Shown here piece after piece: positions 23,626 to 31,773 of a stretch of DNA of 32,849 nt; the stretch's first letter is position 1, and every line of letters begins with the position of its first letter. The notes beneath the pieces are model-generated. The model ran no database searches and was not told where the DNA came from. It worked only from the letters and a program-made list of their open reading frames with translations. Position numbers and translations under genes: made by a program. The DNA is from Pseudomonadota bacterium (GTDB lineage: Bacteria; Myxococcota_A; Polyangia; Polyangiales; Polyangiaceae): the NCBI GenBank assembly GCA_023432025.1, contig JAEYVE010000179.1, positions 1 to 32,849 on the forward strand. Reading direction: 5' to 3'.

Positions 23626-24834
23626 ATGGCGACCCCACGTTTCGTACGGTCTGCGCTCGCTGGGCTGATGATCTGCGCTCTCGGCAGCGGATGCAGCGGC
23701 GAGAGCGCTGGCGCGGACGACGGCGCGGCGAGCGGCGGCTCGGATCCGAACGGGTCGGGCGGAGCAACGGCGACGACGGGAGGCTCAGGTCCCGTGGGGT
23801 CGGGCGGCGACGCGAGCGGAGGAACGGACGCCGGCTCAGGGGGAGCCGTCGGAACCGGAGGAGCCGCGACAGGGGGCGACGGGAGCGGAGGAGCCGCGAC
23901 GGGGGGAGACGGGAGCGGGGGCGAGGGGAGCGGGGGCGAGGGCAACGGGAGCGGCGGCGAGGGGAGCGGGAGCGGCGGCGAGGCGTCGACGGGCGGCAGC
24001 GGGGGCGCTTTCACGGGGACGTGTACGGCGTCGAAGCCGACAGGACGGAACGTCTCGGGGAGCGGACCTCACCAGGTCGTCATGGAAACGAACTCCGAGC
24101 CCGGCATCCAGGAGGGGACCATCTATCGCCCGGCGGATCTCGGCCCCGGAAAGAAGTACCCCATCTTGGTTTGGGGTCAGGGCGCTTGCTCGCGGGATGG
24201 TCTAGCGACTCAAGCTGCGATGGCCGAGACCGCATCTCACGGCTACATCGTCGTGGCGGACGGAACGCCGGGAGGAACGGAGCCGGGGCGCCCCTTGGGT
24301 GGGGGCGGTGACGTGCTCCTCAGTTACATCGACTGGGTCATCAGCGAAAACGACAAGCCGTGCAGCGCGTTCTACCAAAGCGTCGACACGACCAAGGTAG
24401 CGGCCAACGGCTTTTCGTGTGGTGGTCTCATGGCCGCCGGCACCTCCGCGGATCCGCGCATGACGACGTGGGGCCACATGAGCAGCGGCTCCTTCTCGGT
24501 GAATCCGGCGTTTTACAACGCGATTCACACTCCCGTGCTCATCGTGACGGGCACGGCAGACAGTCTCGGTGCGCACAACAACGGACAGCGCGACTTCGAG
24601 AACATCTCCGCGCTCGGCGACATTCCGGTCATGATGTTCGCCAAGGTGGGCGCGGATCATGGTGGTGATTTGTGGGCTCCGAACGGCGGCCACTTCACCA
24701 AGATCAACGTTGCGTGGCTCAACTGGTGGCTCAAGGGAGACCAGTCCGCCACGGGCAAAGGCGCGCTCGTCGGGGCCAACTGCTCCTACTGCAAGGACAA
24801 CACCTGGCAAATCCAATCCGCCAACTTGCCCTGA
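23626..24834 (+). CDS. Secreted lipoprotein with a Gly-rich spacer and alpha/beta hydrolase domain
   Basis: The 402-residue product has a signal peptide ending LGSGCSGES with likely lipidated Cys23, then about 105 residues of Gly/Ser/Ala/Thr spacer containing short tandem repeats. The hydrolase domain starts near TCTASKPTG. The nucleophile Ser264 is in NGFSCGGLMAAG; VLIVTGTADSLGAHNN and KVGADHGGDLW supply the probable Asp and His. Six or so domain cysteines (CTASK, GACSRDG, KPCSAFY, FSCGG, NCSYCKD) suggest disulfides outside the cytoplasm. The fold resembles dienelactone hydrolase, chlorophyllase and polyester (cutinase/PETase-like) esterases; the substrate is not clear. ATG 23626 is the best start, with only a weak GAG upstream. 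It follows the CarH-like gene by 101 bases on the same strand, with no evidence that they are linked. Confidence 0.85.
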   Translation: MATPRFVRSALAGLMICALGSGCSGESAGADDGAASGGSDPNGSGGATATTGGSGPVGSGGDASGGTDAGSGGAVGTGGAATGGDGSGGAATGGDGSGGEGSGGEGNGSGGEGSGSGGEASTGGSGGAFTGTCTASKPTGRNVSGSGPHQVVMETNSEPGIQEGTIYRPADLGPGKKYPILVWGQGACSRDGLATQAAMAETASHGYIVVADGTPGGTEPGRPLGGGGDVLLSYIDWVISENDKPCSAFYQSVDTTKVAANGFSCGGLMAAGTSADPRMTTWGHMSSGSFSVNPAFYNAIHTPVLIVTGTADSLGAHNNGQRDFENISALGDIPVMMFAKVGADHGGDLWAPNGGHFTKINVAWLNWWLKGDQSATGKGALVGANCSYCKDNTWQIQSANLP

Positions 24835-24900
24835 AATTGCGGACAAAAGGGCGCGTCCGGCGCCCGCCTTGGTGGCCCCGGCGCGCTGCCCGCCTTTGCG

Positions 24901-24930
24901 TTGACAGTGCGGGGGGGGTGGGCCTACGAG
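24901..24930 (+). promoter_or_regulatory. Candidate promoter of serS
   Basis: TTGACA at 24901-24906 is a perfect -35 box; TACGAG at 24925-24930 with an 18-base spacer is a modest -10. Transcription would begin about 24937, close to the ATG at 24939. A run of eight or more G lies in the spacer. Confidence 0.45.
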
Positions 24931-24938
24931 GGTCCAAA

Positions 24939-26204
24939 ATGCTGGACCTGAAACAAATTCGTGAAAATCCGGAACTGGTGCGTCGCGCGATCGCCGACAA
25001 GCACGTCGACCTGGATTTGGACGAGTTGCTCGCCGCGGCCGACAAGGTCCTGGGGCTCTCGCAGGCTCAACAAAGCCTCCAGGAACAGCGCAACAAAAAC
25101 GCCAAGCTCATTCCGAAGGCTTCGCCAGAGGAGCGTCCGCAGCTCGTCGCGGAGGGCCGAAAGATCGGTGAAGAGCTCGCCGCGCTGAAGCCGGCGATGG
25201 ACGCTGCTGAAGCGGAGCTGCGCAGCTGGCTGCTGCGGGTGCCCAACATTCCGGCGGAGAGTGCGCCGCGAGGTGCTTCGGAAGCGGACAACGTGGTGGT
25301 TCGGGTCGTTGGCGAGCCGACGCATTTCGACTTTGCGCCGCTGGATCACGTCGTGCTTTTGGAAAAGCACGGCTGGAGCGACTTGCCGCGCATCGCCGCC
25401 GTCGCGGGCTCGCGCTCCTATGCGCTCAAGGGAGACGCGGTGCTCCTCGAGCAGAGCTTGCTCAGGTTTGCGCTCGATCGCCTCGTGGAGCGAGGGTTTA
25501 CGCCCATGAGCGTTCCTTCGTTCGCAAACGAAGAGGCCTTCATTGGAACGGGACATTTCCCGGCCGGGCGCGACCAGGTGTACCGCATCGAGCTCGATGA
25601 CAAATACCTCACGGGTACGTCCGAGGTGACGCTGAATGCCCTGCACGGCGGAGAGATCTTGAGCGAGGCGGACCTGCCCATCCGTTACGCGGGAATTTCT
25701 TCCTGCTTTCGGCGCGAGGCGGGGAGCGCGGGCAAGGACGTGCGCGGCCTGATTCGCGTGCACCAGTTCAACAAGGTGGAGCAGTACGTGCTCTGCAAGA
25801 ACGACCCCGAAGAGTCCGAGCGCTGGCACGCCACGTTGCTCGAAATCTCCGAGAGCATCCTCGCGGATTTGGGCATTCCGTACCGCGTCGTCGAGTGTTG
25901 TACGGGCGACATGGGGCTGGGCAAGTACCGCATGTTCGACATCGAGTCGTGGGTGCCCAGCGAGCAGCTCTACCGTGAAACTCACAGCTGCTCGAACCTG
26001 CAAGAGTGGCAAGCGCGCCGAACGAGCCTTCGTTACCGCGACAGCCAAGGCAAAGTGCGCTTCTGCCACACGCTGAACAACACCGCGATCGCGACACCGC
26101 GCTTCTTGGTGCCCTTGCTGGAGAATCACCAGCAAGCCGACGGCTCGATCCGCGTTCCGGAAAAACTGCGTCCGTATCTCGGCAATCGCGCTCGCCTCGG
26201 GTGA
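24939..26204 (+). CDS. serS: Seryl-tRNA synthetase
   Basis: The 421-residue enzyme charges tRNA-Ser. It has the N-terminal antiparallel coiled-coil arm that grips the tRNA (about residues 25-100, KVLGLSQAQQSLQEQRNK onward) and the class II catalytic core. Motif 2 is seen in SSCFRREAGSAGKDVRGLIRV, and QFNKVEQ with TGDMGLGKYRMFDIESW follow. THSCSNLQEWQARR is the serine-binding block. Motif 3 is TLNNTAIATPRFLVPLLENHQ with its conserved Arg. Length is normal and all core motifs are present. I chose ATG 24939, which begins MLDLKQIRENPELVRRA as in other SerRS proteins. It is a single-gene unit, with its own candidate promoter and a strong terminator behind it. Confidence 0.98.
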   Translation: MLDLKQIRENPELVRRAIADKHVDLDLDELLAAADKVLGLSQAQQSLQEQRNKNAKLIPKASPEERPQLVAEGRKIGEELAALKPAMDAAEAELRSWLLRVPNIPAESAPRGASEADNVVVRVVGEPTHFDFAPLDHVVLLEKHGWSDLPRIAAVAGSRSYALKGDAVLLEQSLLRFALDRLVERGFTPMSVPSFANEEAFIGTGHFPAGRDQVYRIELDDKYLTGTSEVTLNALHGGEILSEADLPIRYAGISSCFRREAGSAGKDVRGLIRVHQFNKVEQYVLCKNDPEESERWHATLLEISESILADLGIPYRVVECCTGDMGLGKYRMFDIESWVPSEQLYRETHSCSNLQEWQARRTSLRYRDSQGKVRFCHTLNNTAIATPRFLVPLLENHQQADGSIRVPEKLRPYLGNRARLG

Positions 26205-26230
26205 GCTCGAAAGGGAGCGAGTAGAAAGCG

Positions 26231-26263
26231 AAAACGGGAACCAGCGAAGCTGGTTCCCGTTTT
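26231..26263. terminator. Strong intrinsic terminator after serS
   Basis: AAAACGGGAACCAGC (26231-26245) and its exact complement (26249-26263) form a 15-bp stem with a GAA loop, starting with A4 and ending with T4. It ends serS transcription and would also work for leftward transcription. Confidence 0.93.
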
Positions 26264-26394
26264 GGTTTGTCGGGCCGAGCTGGTTTGCGCCGGTGCCATG
26301 CGCTGGCGCGTTCGGCTGCGTGTTTGCCGGGCGCTGGCGCGAATGGCCGCAGACAAACAAGCCGCGAGAGTGGGGAGTGGGGAGCCGAGCCAAA

Positions 26395-26610
26395 GAACCG
26401 ATGACCCGGATTTCGCCGGAGGTCATCGAGCTGATTCGGAGGATGGCGCGCGAGAAACGGCTCTGAGGAGCGGAGCGCATCCGGGGCGAGCTGCTCAAGC
26501 TGGGCATTCGCGTCGCAAAGCGCACCGTCCAGAGGTACATGCGTGGCGAGCGAAGACCCGGCGCCGGCCAGAGCTGGTCGACGTTTCTACGTTTACACGG
26601 CGCTCTATCG
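26395..26610 (+). pseudogene. Integrase-core (rve-type) transposase relic with internal stop
   Basis: From ATG 26401 the frame reads MTRISPEVIELIRRMAREKRL, then TGA at 26464-26466, then GAERIRGELLKLGIRVAKRTVQRYMR and GQSWSTFLR. This is the linker just before the catalytic core of transposases often annotated as integrase core domain proteins (IS3/IS481-like). The family normally has WG at the stop position, so TGG has become TGA. No DDE catalytic residues remain; the similarity ends near 26600, where a different transposase fragment begins. The product, if any, is not functional. Confidence 0.75.
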
Positions 26611-26836
26611 CCATCTCGAGCTCAAGCGATGCACGCGCCTCTATTCGTGGCCCGAGCGCGTGGGCATCGACGAGCACTACTTCCGTCGCGACAAGCGGCT
26701 GGATGTGCGGGAATTCGTGACGATGGTCGTCGACCACAGCAACGGTCGCTTGCTCGAAGTCGCGGAGGGACGACGTGGCATCGACGTCGAGCACGCCGTG
26801 CGCCACGTCCCGGGCCGCGAAAACGTGCGTTTCGTC
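26591..26836 (+). pseudogene. ISL3-type transposase fragment
   Basis: In a different frame from the preceding relic, about 82 codons read VYTALYRHLELKRCTRLYSW, then RVGIDEHYFRR, VTMVVDHSNGRLLEVAEGR and similar. The GIDE block and the following VVD...GRLLEV are typical of the ISL3 family catalytic core start (first catalytic Asp in GIDE). Both ends are missing, and after 26836 the frame continues into Pro/Lys-rich nonsense. It is a fragment joined to the integrase relic at about 26590-26610. I see no terminal inverted repeats. The rest of 26264-26394 and 26837-26942 holds nothing I can name. Confidence 0.72.
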
Positions 26837-26942
26837 AAGAGCCCACTGGCTAGCCCTTCGAGCGTTGACCCGCCACCAAGTGTGAAGAGCCTGCCGCGCC
26901 CCGTTGCAAAACCGCCGCGCATCGCGCCCAAACCCCCAAAGC

Positions 26943-26973
26943 AAAAAGCCCCGACGGTGTTAACCATCGGGGC
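26943..26973 (-). terminator. Intrinsic terminator of the tRNA-fMet gene
   Basis: GCCCCGA (26948-26954) pairs with TCGGGGC (26967-26973), one C-A mismatch, then GGT pairs with ACC around a GTTA loop. On the minus strand five T follow (26947-26943). It lies 27 bases after the tRNA 3' end. Confidence 0.88.
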
Positions 26974-26999
26974 GCTTTGGTTGGTCCCGGGGGACCATT

Positions 27000-27076
<77 letters not shown>

Positions 27077-27091
27077 GCAGTTGGTGCCGGG

Positions 27092-27119
27092 AACATAGTC
27101 GTACCCGGACCCCTGTCAA
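27092..27119 (-). promoter_or_regulatory. Promoter of the tRNA-fMet gene
   Basis: On the minus strand TTGACA (27119-27114), a 16-base spacer and TATGTT (27097-27092) form a good sigma70-type promoter. Transcription would start about 27085, some nine bases before the mature 5' end. Confidence 0.8.
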
Positions 27120-27867
27120 GGACAGCTTTCGTTCGGCAACGCTTCGAAACGTCTGGGGTTTGTTCGCCCCCTCCGGAGAGGGCCCACCGGAGACGAAACG
27201 GCGAGGCCCGAGCCGTTTTCTGCGGCGCCCGGCGGCGGGGCTCCGGGATCCCCGCGAAATGCGCCCTGCCCTGCCGGCGTCGACGCGATGCCCCGCCGCG
27301 CTGTGGCGTTGCCCGCCAAAGGGATTCGAGCTCAGGATCCCGGATCCTCCTCCGCCGCCGTGATGCGCCAGTCGCGATGCGCCGTCGGAACGCGCCAGTC
27401 GTGATGCGCCGTTGGGACGCGTCGCGCGGCACGAACGCGGCCGCGTCTCTCCCCCTCGTCATCGACGATGGGTGTCGACTCATGCACACGGAATGGCCGT
27501 GCACACCCCGGGGGCATGCCGTCTTCCACATTGCGTGCGTGCCCTCGACGTAACGTAAACGACCTTTCGTCACTCGCACTCCGCAATGACGCCCAGGTAA
27601 AAAGTATCCGTCATGCGTGAACATCAACTCGCGACATGAGGTGCCTTCACGGGTTTGCGGGAAGGAGGAGGTGCAATGGGCTGCGGAAGGGGCGCTCATG
27701 GCGCTCTTTCGAAGGAGCGAACTCGAGGCGCCCAAAGCGTGACGAGGGCCTTAATATGCCGGATTTCCGCTGTAGGATGGTCCCCGGAAGTTGCCTCGGC
27801 GTTCGGGTCGGGAGCTGATCGCAGGCGGCTGCGCGATAGGCGCGGCCGCGAGGATGGAGGGAAGCAA
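27120..27867. other. About 750 bases without a convincing gene
   Basis: Short open frames occur on both strands but are Arg/Pro/Ala-rich, without a recognisable family or good start. The region holds two copies of a 27-bp repeat at 27366-27419 and otherwise nothing I can name. The second half (27540-27760) looks somewhat less GC-rich. The promoter of the following gene should lie in its right end but is not obvious. Confidence 0.55.
27366..27419. repeat. Two tandem 27-bp direct repeats in non-coding DNA
   Basis: Copy 1 (27366-27392) and copy 2 (27393-27419) both begin CGCCAGTCG and end GACG or AACG, and differ at three positions only. Within each copy GATGCGCC and CGCCAGTC are related shorter motifs, and a partial unit TGATGCGCCAGTCG precedes copy 1. 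There is no spacer, so it is not a CRISPR array. Confidence 0.75.
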
Positions 27868-29367
27868 ATGGCGTTTACTTCGGAGCTCGAAACCCCCGCG
27901 CAACGGTTCATCTCAATCTGCTTGCAGCACGCGCTGGGCGAGGGGTGGGTCAGCGCGGACGACTTCGTGGTGTCGTTTCCTCCGCGGGATCTCATGAACG
28001 CTCTCGAAGCTGCTCCCGAGCTGCGTGCGCGCCTCTTGGTTGAAGCTGCGGGTGTTCACGAACGCATCGCGCCGCGAAAGTCCACGGACACCGCCATTGA
28101 AGACTTGAACATCGCGCTCTCCGAAGGTTTGTGCGACGCAGCCAAGCTGCTCTCGATTCTGTCTGCGGACGACCAGGTGCGTTACCTGGAGGGACAGCGC
28201 CTTTGGAGCTTCATGGTTCGTGATGGGTTTTGGAGTGATCCTTCTCCGCGCGGACAACGCCGCTTATCGTTCGTGCTCCGCACGGCTCTGGCCGAAGGTT
28301 TGGTTTCGTACATGGACTTCGTGGACGGAGTGGGCGCGGAGCGCTTGGCGGCCGAGCTGCCGAAGAGCGTTCTCGAGCGCGCCTTCGTCGACGCGGTGAA
28401 CGAGGGGCGTGCTCGGAAGCCCTTCGGCGCAGATGCTCTTTTCAGCGCCGTTCCCCTCGAAGAGTGGGTCACGCACGTGCCGCTCAGCTTGCTTTGGAGT
28501 GGCATCGTCGAGCGCTACGTCGCCCCCGCGTGCGGCTTGGTGGGCAACACGGGCACGCTCTACTCCGCGCGGCTCGAGGCATTGCGAGGACGCCCGCCGT
28601 CTTCGCGTCCGCCGTCTTCACGCCCACCGTCTTCGCGTTTTCCGTCCTCGCGTCCTCCGGTTTCGGCGCCGCCTCCCGTGGTGCGCGCGTTGCCGCATCG
28701 AGAAACCCTGGCGGGTGTGGCGCCGAACCCGATCTACGGAGTCAAAGAGAGTGACGTCGAGGCGCTCTTGGACTCTTCACTCGGGAGCGTTGCGCCGCGG
28801 TCTTCGGAGCCCGCGCGCGATCCGGCGGAGAACGTGGCGCGTCAGCGCGCGCAAGAAAGCTTGTGTCGCATCGGTCGTTTGCCGCCGGACGTCGATCAGT
28901 TGGCGACGGCGACGCTGCTCGCCATCGACAGCATGTACTCGGAGCTCCTGCTCGCTTCGACGGATCAGGCGCGGGAAGAGTGCATTCGCGACGCGTTCCC
29001 CAACCCACAAATGCTGCGCGAAGCGCTGGTCGCGATCGCGCGTTCGCTCGATCCACTGGTGGACGCCTCTACGCTGCTCGCGCGAGGAGCGGACGACGAA
29101 TCGCTGATCAAGCTCGTGCTCTTCGAAGAGCGTCGCCGTTCCGATCGCACGCGTCGCGCGCTCACGCCTCCACCTCCGCCCCCCACTTCCAACGCTCCGC
29201 CGCGCAGCAAGTCCTCCCGTCCGCCACCGCCTCCGCCCGGTACGTCGCAGGCGCCGCGTTCGGTGCCGCCTCCGGCGCCGTCGGCGCGGCGCGTGGCGAG
29301 CTCGCCTCCACCGATGCCGCCGCCGCTGGTTGCTCCTCCTCCTCCGCTTCGCCGGCGAAGCCGCTGA
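27868..29367 (+). CDS. Unknown protein with repeated helical modules and a Pro-rich C-terminus
   Basis: I do not recognise this 499-residue protein. The first ~240 residues contain several related helical modules of about 40-45 residues. LQHALGEGWVSADDFVVSF and LRTALAEGLVSYMDFVDGV are clear counterparts, and LNIALSEGLCDAAKLLSIL is a third, more distant one. A Pro/Ser spacer made of 15-bp DNA repeats follows, then a second helical domain (RQRAQESLCRIGRLPPDVDQLATATLLAIDS and onward), and a final ~70 residues almost entirely Pro, Ser and Arg. There is no signal peptide or membrane helix. ATG 27868 has an excellent GGAGGGAAG upstream; the frame before it is not protein-like. The Pro-rich tail could bind SH3-like or other partners. 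Such proteins are common in myxobacteria, but their function is not known to me. Confidence 0.75.
   Translation: MAFTSELETPAQRFISICLQHALGEGWVSADDFVVSFPPRDLMNALEAAPELRARLLVEAAGVHERIAPRKSTDTAIEDLNIALSEGLCDAAKLLSILSADDQVRYLEGQRLWSFMVRDGFWSDPSPRGQRRLSFVLRTALAEGLVSYMDFVDGVGAERLAAELPKSVLERAFVDAVNEGRARKPFGADALFSAVPLEEWVTHVPLSLLWSGIVERYVAPACGLVGNTGTLYSARLEALRGRPPSSRPPSSRPPSSRFPSSRPPVSAPPPVVRALPHRETLAGVAPNPIYGVKESDVEALLDSSLGSVAPRSSEPARDPAENVARQRAQESLCRIGRLPPDVDQLATATLLAIDSMYSELLLASTDQAREECIRDAFPNPQMLREALVAIARSLDPLVDASTLLARGADDESLIKLVLFEERRRSDRTRRALTPPPPPPTSNAPPRSKSSRPPPPPPGTSQAPRSVPPPAPSARRVASSPPPMPPPLVAPPPPLRRRSR
28591..28650. repeat. Four tandem 15-bp units encoding RPPSS-like repeats
   Basis: Units start at 28591, 28606, 28621 and 28636, with a partial fifth. 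They encode RPPSS, RPPSS, RPPSS and RFPSS in the unknown protein. The third codon base varies between units, so the array is not very recent. Confidence 0.85.
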
Positions 29368-29655
29368 CGAGAAGGGTGGGGCGGTCGCGCGCGGGGGCGC
29401 GGCGGTAGCCCCGAGGTTGCTCTGCGCCCGGCTGTCAGCAGGGAGCCGGCCCCGACGACGGAGTTGAGCGACACGTTCGTGGCGTGGCGTCCGTGCTCGC
29501 CCGCCACGGCCTCGCCTCGAGAAGCGCTGCCTGACGGTGCGCTGGCTATCTGTCCGGCCGCGAATGAGCGATTTCTGGTGCCGGCTGGTGCATATTTCTC
29601 TGGAGTCACGCAGGGTTATCTGCGTTTTGAGGGCTCACGGGGCGCGGGGAGGGGT
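29368..29655. other. Intergenic stretch, no gene seen
   Basis: This part of the 393-base gap between the unknown protein gene and the merR gene has only short frames with no family resemblance. It contains no clear terminator after the upstream gene. Its right end leads into the candidate isc promoter. Confidence 0.5.
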
Positions 29656-29710
29656 TTGACAGCCCCGATGTGGGACACTACATCGTCAGTATCAACTCTG
29701 ACGCATGCGT
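29656..29710 (+). promoter_or_regulatory. Candidate promoter and operator of the merR-isc operon
   Basis: TTGACA at 29656-29661, a 17-base spacer and TACATC at 29679-29684 make a likely promoter. Directly downstream GTCAG-N8-CTGAC (29685-29702) is an inverted repeat, followed by the 10-base palindrome ACGCATGCGT (29701-29710). MerR proteins bind such imperfect palindromes, though usually between -35 and -10, so this site would act by blocking rather than by twisting DNA. The assignment is an inference. Confidence 0.5.
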
Positions 29711-29760
29711 AAGGGTTTGGGTTCGGGGCCTCGGAAGTCCCAACGCAACCTGGGCTGGTC

Positions 29761-30492
29761 ATGACGAAATCCACCCACCGCCACCTGGCCGTCTTCGACG
29801 CGCACCTCGCGCCGCTCGCAAGCAAGGGCTCCTCGAGCTCGGCTGAGGCGGTCGCGCGTGGTGCATCCGCGCGCGGTGCGGATGGAGACGCAGGTCGGGG
29901 CACCGCGGAGGGCGGCTTGGAGCGGGAAGTCGGCTCTTCGGCGAACGCGTCTGGGTTACCGGAAAGATCTGGGTTACCGGAAAGATCTGCGGCACCGGAA
30001 AGATCTGCGGCACCGGAAGAAGAGCAGCTCTTGCAGGTCGGGGACCTGGCCAAGCTGACCGGAAAAACGGTGCGCGCCATTCACCTCTACGAGGACCTCG
30101 GGCTTCTCCGTCCCATCGATCGTTCGAAGGGGCGCTACCGGCTCTTCAACGAAGAGTCCCTCCAGCGCGTGCGCTGGATCACGAAGCTCCAAACGCTCGG
30201 GCTCTCGCTGAACGAGATCAGCGAGCTGGTCAAAGAGCTCGAGCAAGCACCTACGGCGCGCGCCGCCGCCAGCAAACTTCGCCAGGTTTACCTGGACAAG
30301 TTGGCCTCGGTTCAGCAGAAGCTGACCGAAATTCACCGGCTCGAGCGTGAGCTCATCGCGAGCCTCACGTACCTCGAAACCTGCCAAAGCGCGTGCGTCA
30401 CCGCAGTCCCCGTTCACTCCTGCCCCAGCTGTGAACGTCACCCCGATCAACCGACACCGCCGGAGCTCGTCACCGGCGTGCACGCCCACTGA
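29761..30492 (+). CDS. MerR-family regulator with C-terminal four-Cys motif, first gene of the isc operon
   Basis: The 243-residue protein has an unusual low-complexity N-terminal extension of about 88 residues. A MerR helix-turn-helix follows (LLQVGDLAKLTGKTVRAIHLYEDLGLLRP, GRYRLFNEESLQRV), then a dimerisation coiled coil. The C-terminus has Cys208, Cys212, Cys221 and Cys224 as CxxxC-x8-CxxC (TCQSAC, HSCPSC). Such a set could hold a [2Fe-2S] cluster, as in SoxR, or zinc; the sequence alone cannot decide. It ends six bases before iscS, so it is probably the first gene of the isc operon and its regulator, in place of IscR, which is not seen. ATG 29761 is the only ATG start, with a weak ribosome-binding site; the extension includes four 18-bp repeats with rare TTA and AGA codons. 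Confidence 0.88.
   Translation: MTKSTHRHLAVFDAHLAPLASKGSSSSAEAVARGASARGADGDAGRGTAEGGLEREVGSSANASGLPERSGLPERSAAPERSAAPEEEQLLQVGDLAKLTGKTVRAIHLYEDLGLLRPIDRSKGRYRLFNEESLQRVRWITKLQTLGLSLNEISELVKELEQAPTARAAASKLRQVYLDKLASVQQKLTEIHRLERELIASLTYLETCQSACVTAVPVHSCPSCERHPDQPTPPELVTGVHAH
29953..30024. repeat. Four tandem 18-bp units in the merR N-terminal extension
   Basis: Units at 29953, 29971, 29989 and 30007 encode GLPERS, GLPERS, AAPERS and AAPEEE. The first two units are identical and the third differs from them only in GCGGCA for GGGTTA. They use TTA and AGA, codons otherwise rare in this GC-rich window, and share the six-base palindrome AGATCT. Confidence 0.9.
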
Positions 30493-30498
30493 GTAGCC

Positions 30499-31722
30499 AT
30501 GACCTTGAAGCTCCCCATTTACATGGACAATCACGCCACCACCCCGATGGACCCGCGGGTGTTGGAGGCGATGACGCCCTATTTCACTCAGGTCTTCGGC
30601 AACGCAGCGAGCCGCACGCATCGCTTCGGTTGGGAGGCGGAGGCGGCGGTGGACGACGCGCGCGACACCATCGCGGACCTCATCGGCGCCGAGTCGGGCA
30701 AAGAAATCGTCCTCACCTCGGGCGCCACCGAGAGCGATAACCTGGCCATCAAGGGTGTAGCGGAGTTCTACAAGAGCCGCGGCAACCACATCATCACCAC
30801 GGTCATCGAGCACAAGGCCGTGCTGGACTCGTGCAAGCGCCTCGAGACCGAGGGTTACCAGGTGACGTACCTGCCCGTCGGTACGGACGGCTTGGTGGAT
30901 CCGGAGGCCGTGCGCGCGGCCATTACGGACAAAACCATCTTGGTCAGCGTGATGTTGGCCAACAACGAGGTCGGCACCATTCAGCCGCTCGAGGCCATCG
31001 GTCGCATCACGCGTGAAAAGGGCGTGCTCTTCCACACGGACGCCGTGCAAGGCATCGGCAAGACGCCCTTCGACGTGAACGCCATGAACGTCGACCTGGC
31101 GTCGCTCACCGCCCACAAAATGTACGGCCCCAAGGGCTGCGGCGCGCTCTACGTGCGTCGCTCCAAGCCGCGCGTGCGCCTCACCGCGCAAATGGACGGC
31201 GGCGGGCACGAGCGCGGCAACCGCTCCGGCACCCTGAACGTGCCCGGCATCGTGGGCTTCGCCAAGGCCTGCGAAATCATGAAAAAGGAAGGCGCCGCGG
31301 ACAACGAGCGCATTCGCCTGCTGCGTGACCGGCTTCACCACAAGATCGCGAGTCAGCTGGACCACGTCACTTTGAATGGTCACGCCGAGCGTCGCTTGCC
31401 CGGCAACCTGAACCTCTCGTTCTCCTTCGTGGAGGGGGAGGGCCTGATGATGGCCATCAAGGACGTCGCCGTCTCCAGCGGCTCGGCGTGCACCAGCGCC
31501 AGCCTCGAGCCGAGCTACGTGCTGCGCGCCATGGGCCTGGACGAAGAGCTGGCCCACTCGTCGATTCGCTTCGGCATCGGGCGCTTCAACACGGAAGAGC
31601 AGGTCGACTTCGTCGCTGATTTGGTGGTGTCGAAGGTGCGAAAGCTCCGCGAAATGTCGCCCCTCTACGAAATGTTCAAGGAAGGCATCGATCTCAAGTC
31701 GATCGAATGGACCCCGCACTGA
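30499..31722 (+). CDS. iscS: Cysteine desulfurase IscS
   Basis: The 407-residue PLP enzyme takes sulfur from cysteine and hands it to IscU and other acceptors. It starts IYMDNHATTPMDPRVLEAM as in IscS, has the PLP-binding Lys207 in LTAHKMYGPKG, and the catalytic Cys331 on the mobile loop SSGSACTSASLEPSYVLRAMG. This loop length and the ending (SPLYEMFKEGIDLKSIEW) mark it as group I IscS rather than SufS. ATG 30499 lies six bases after the merR stop, so expression is coupled. IscU follows after 51 bases. Confidence 0.97.
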   Translation: MTLKLPIYMDNHATTPMDPRVLEAMTPYFTQVFGNAASRTHRFGWEAEAAVDDARDTIADLIGAESGKEIVLTSGATESDNLAIKGVAEFYKSRGNHIITTVIEHKAVLDSCKRLETEGYQVTYLPVGTDGLVDPEAVRAAITDKTILVSVMLANNEVGTIQPLEAIGRITREKGVLFHTDAVQGIGKTPFDVNAMNVDLASLTAHKMYGPKGCGALYVRRSKPRVRLTAQMDGGGHERGNRSGTLNVPGIVGFAKACEIMKKEGAADNERIRLLRDRLHHKIASQLDHVTLNGHAERRLPGNLNLSFSFVEGEGLMMAIKDVAVSSGSACTSASLEPSYVLRAMGLDEELAHSSIRFGIGRFNTEEQVDFVADLVVSKVRKLREMSPLYEMFKEGIDLKSIEWTPH

Positions 31723-31773
31723 GCGGCGCCACTTCCTCACGAAGAGTTCGAGCCCGGAAAAAGAGAGTCCGTC

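Noticed and set aside
24849..24865. GGGCGC/GCGCCC hairpin as terminator of the lipoprotein hydrolase
   Set aside because: The stem is only six base pairs, with no T-tract and in very GC-rich sequence where such stems arise by chance.
27366..27419. A CRISPR array
   Set aside because: The two repeats abut without spacers, and no cas gene is present in the window.
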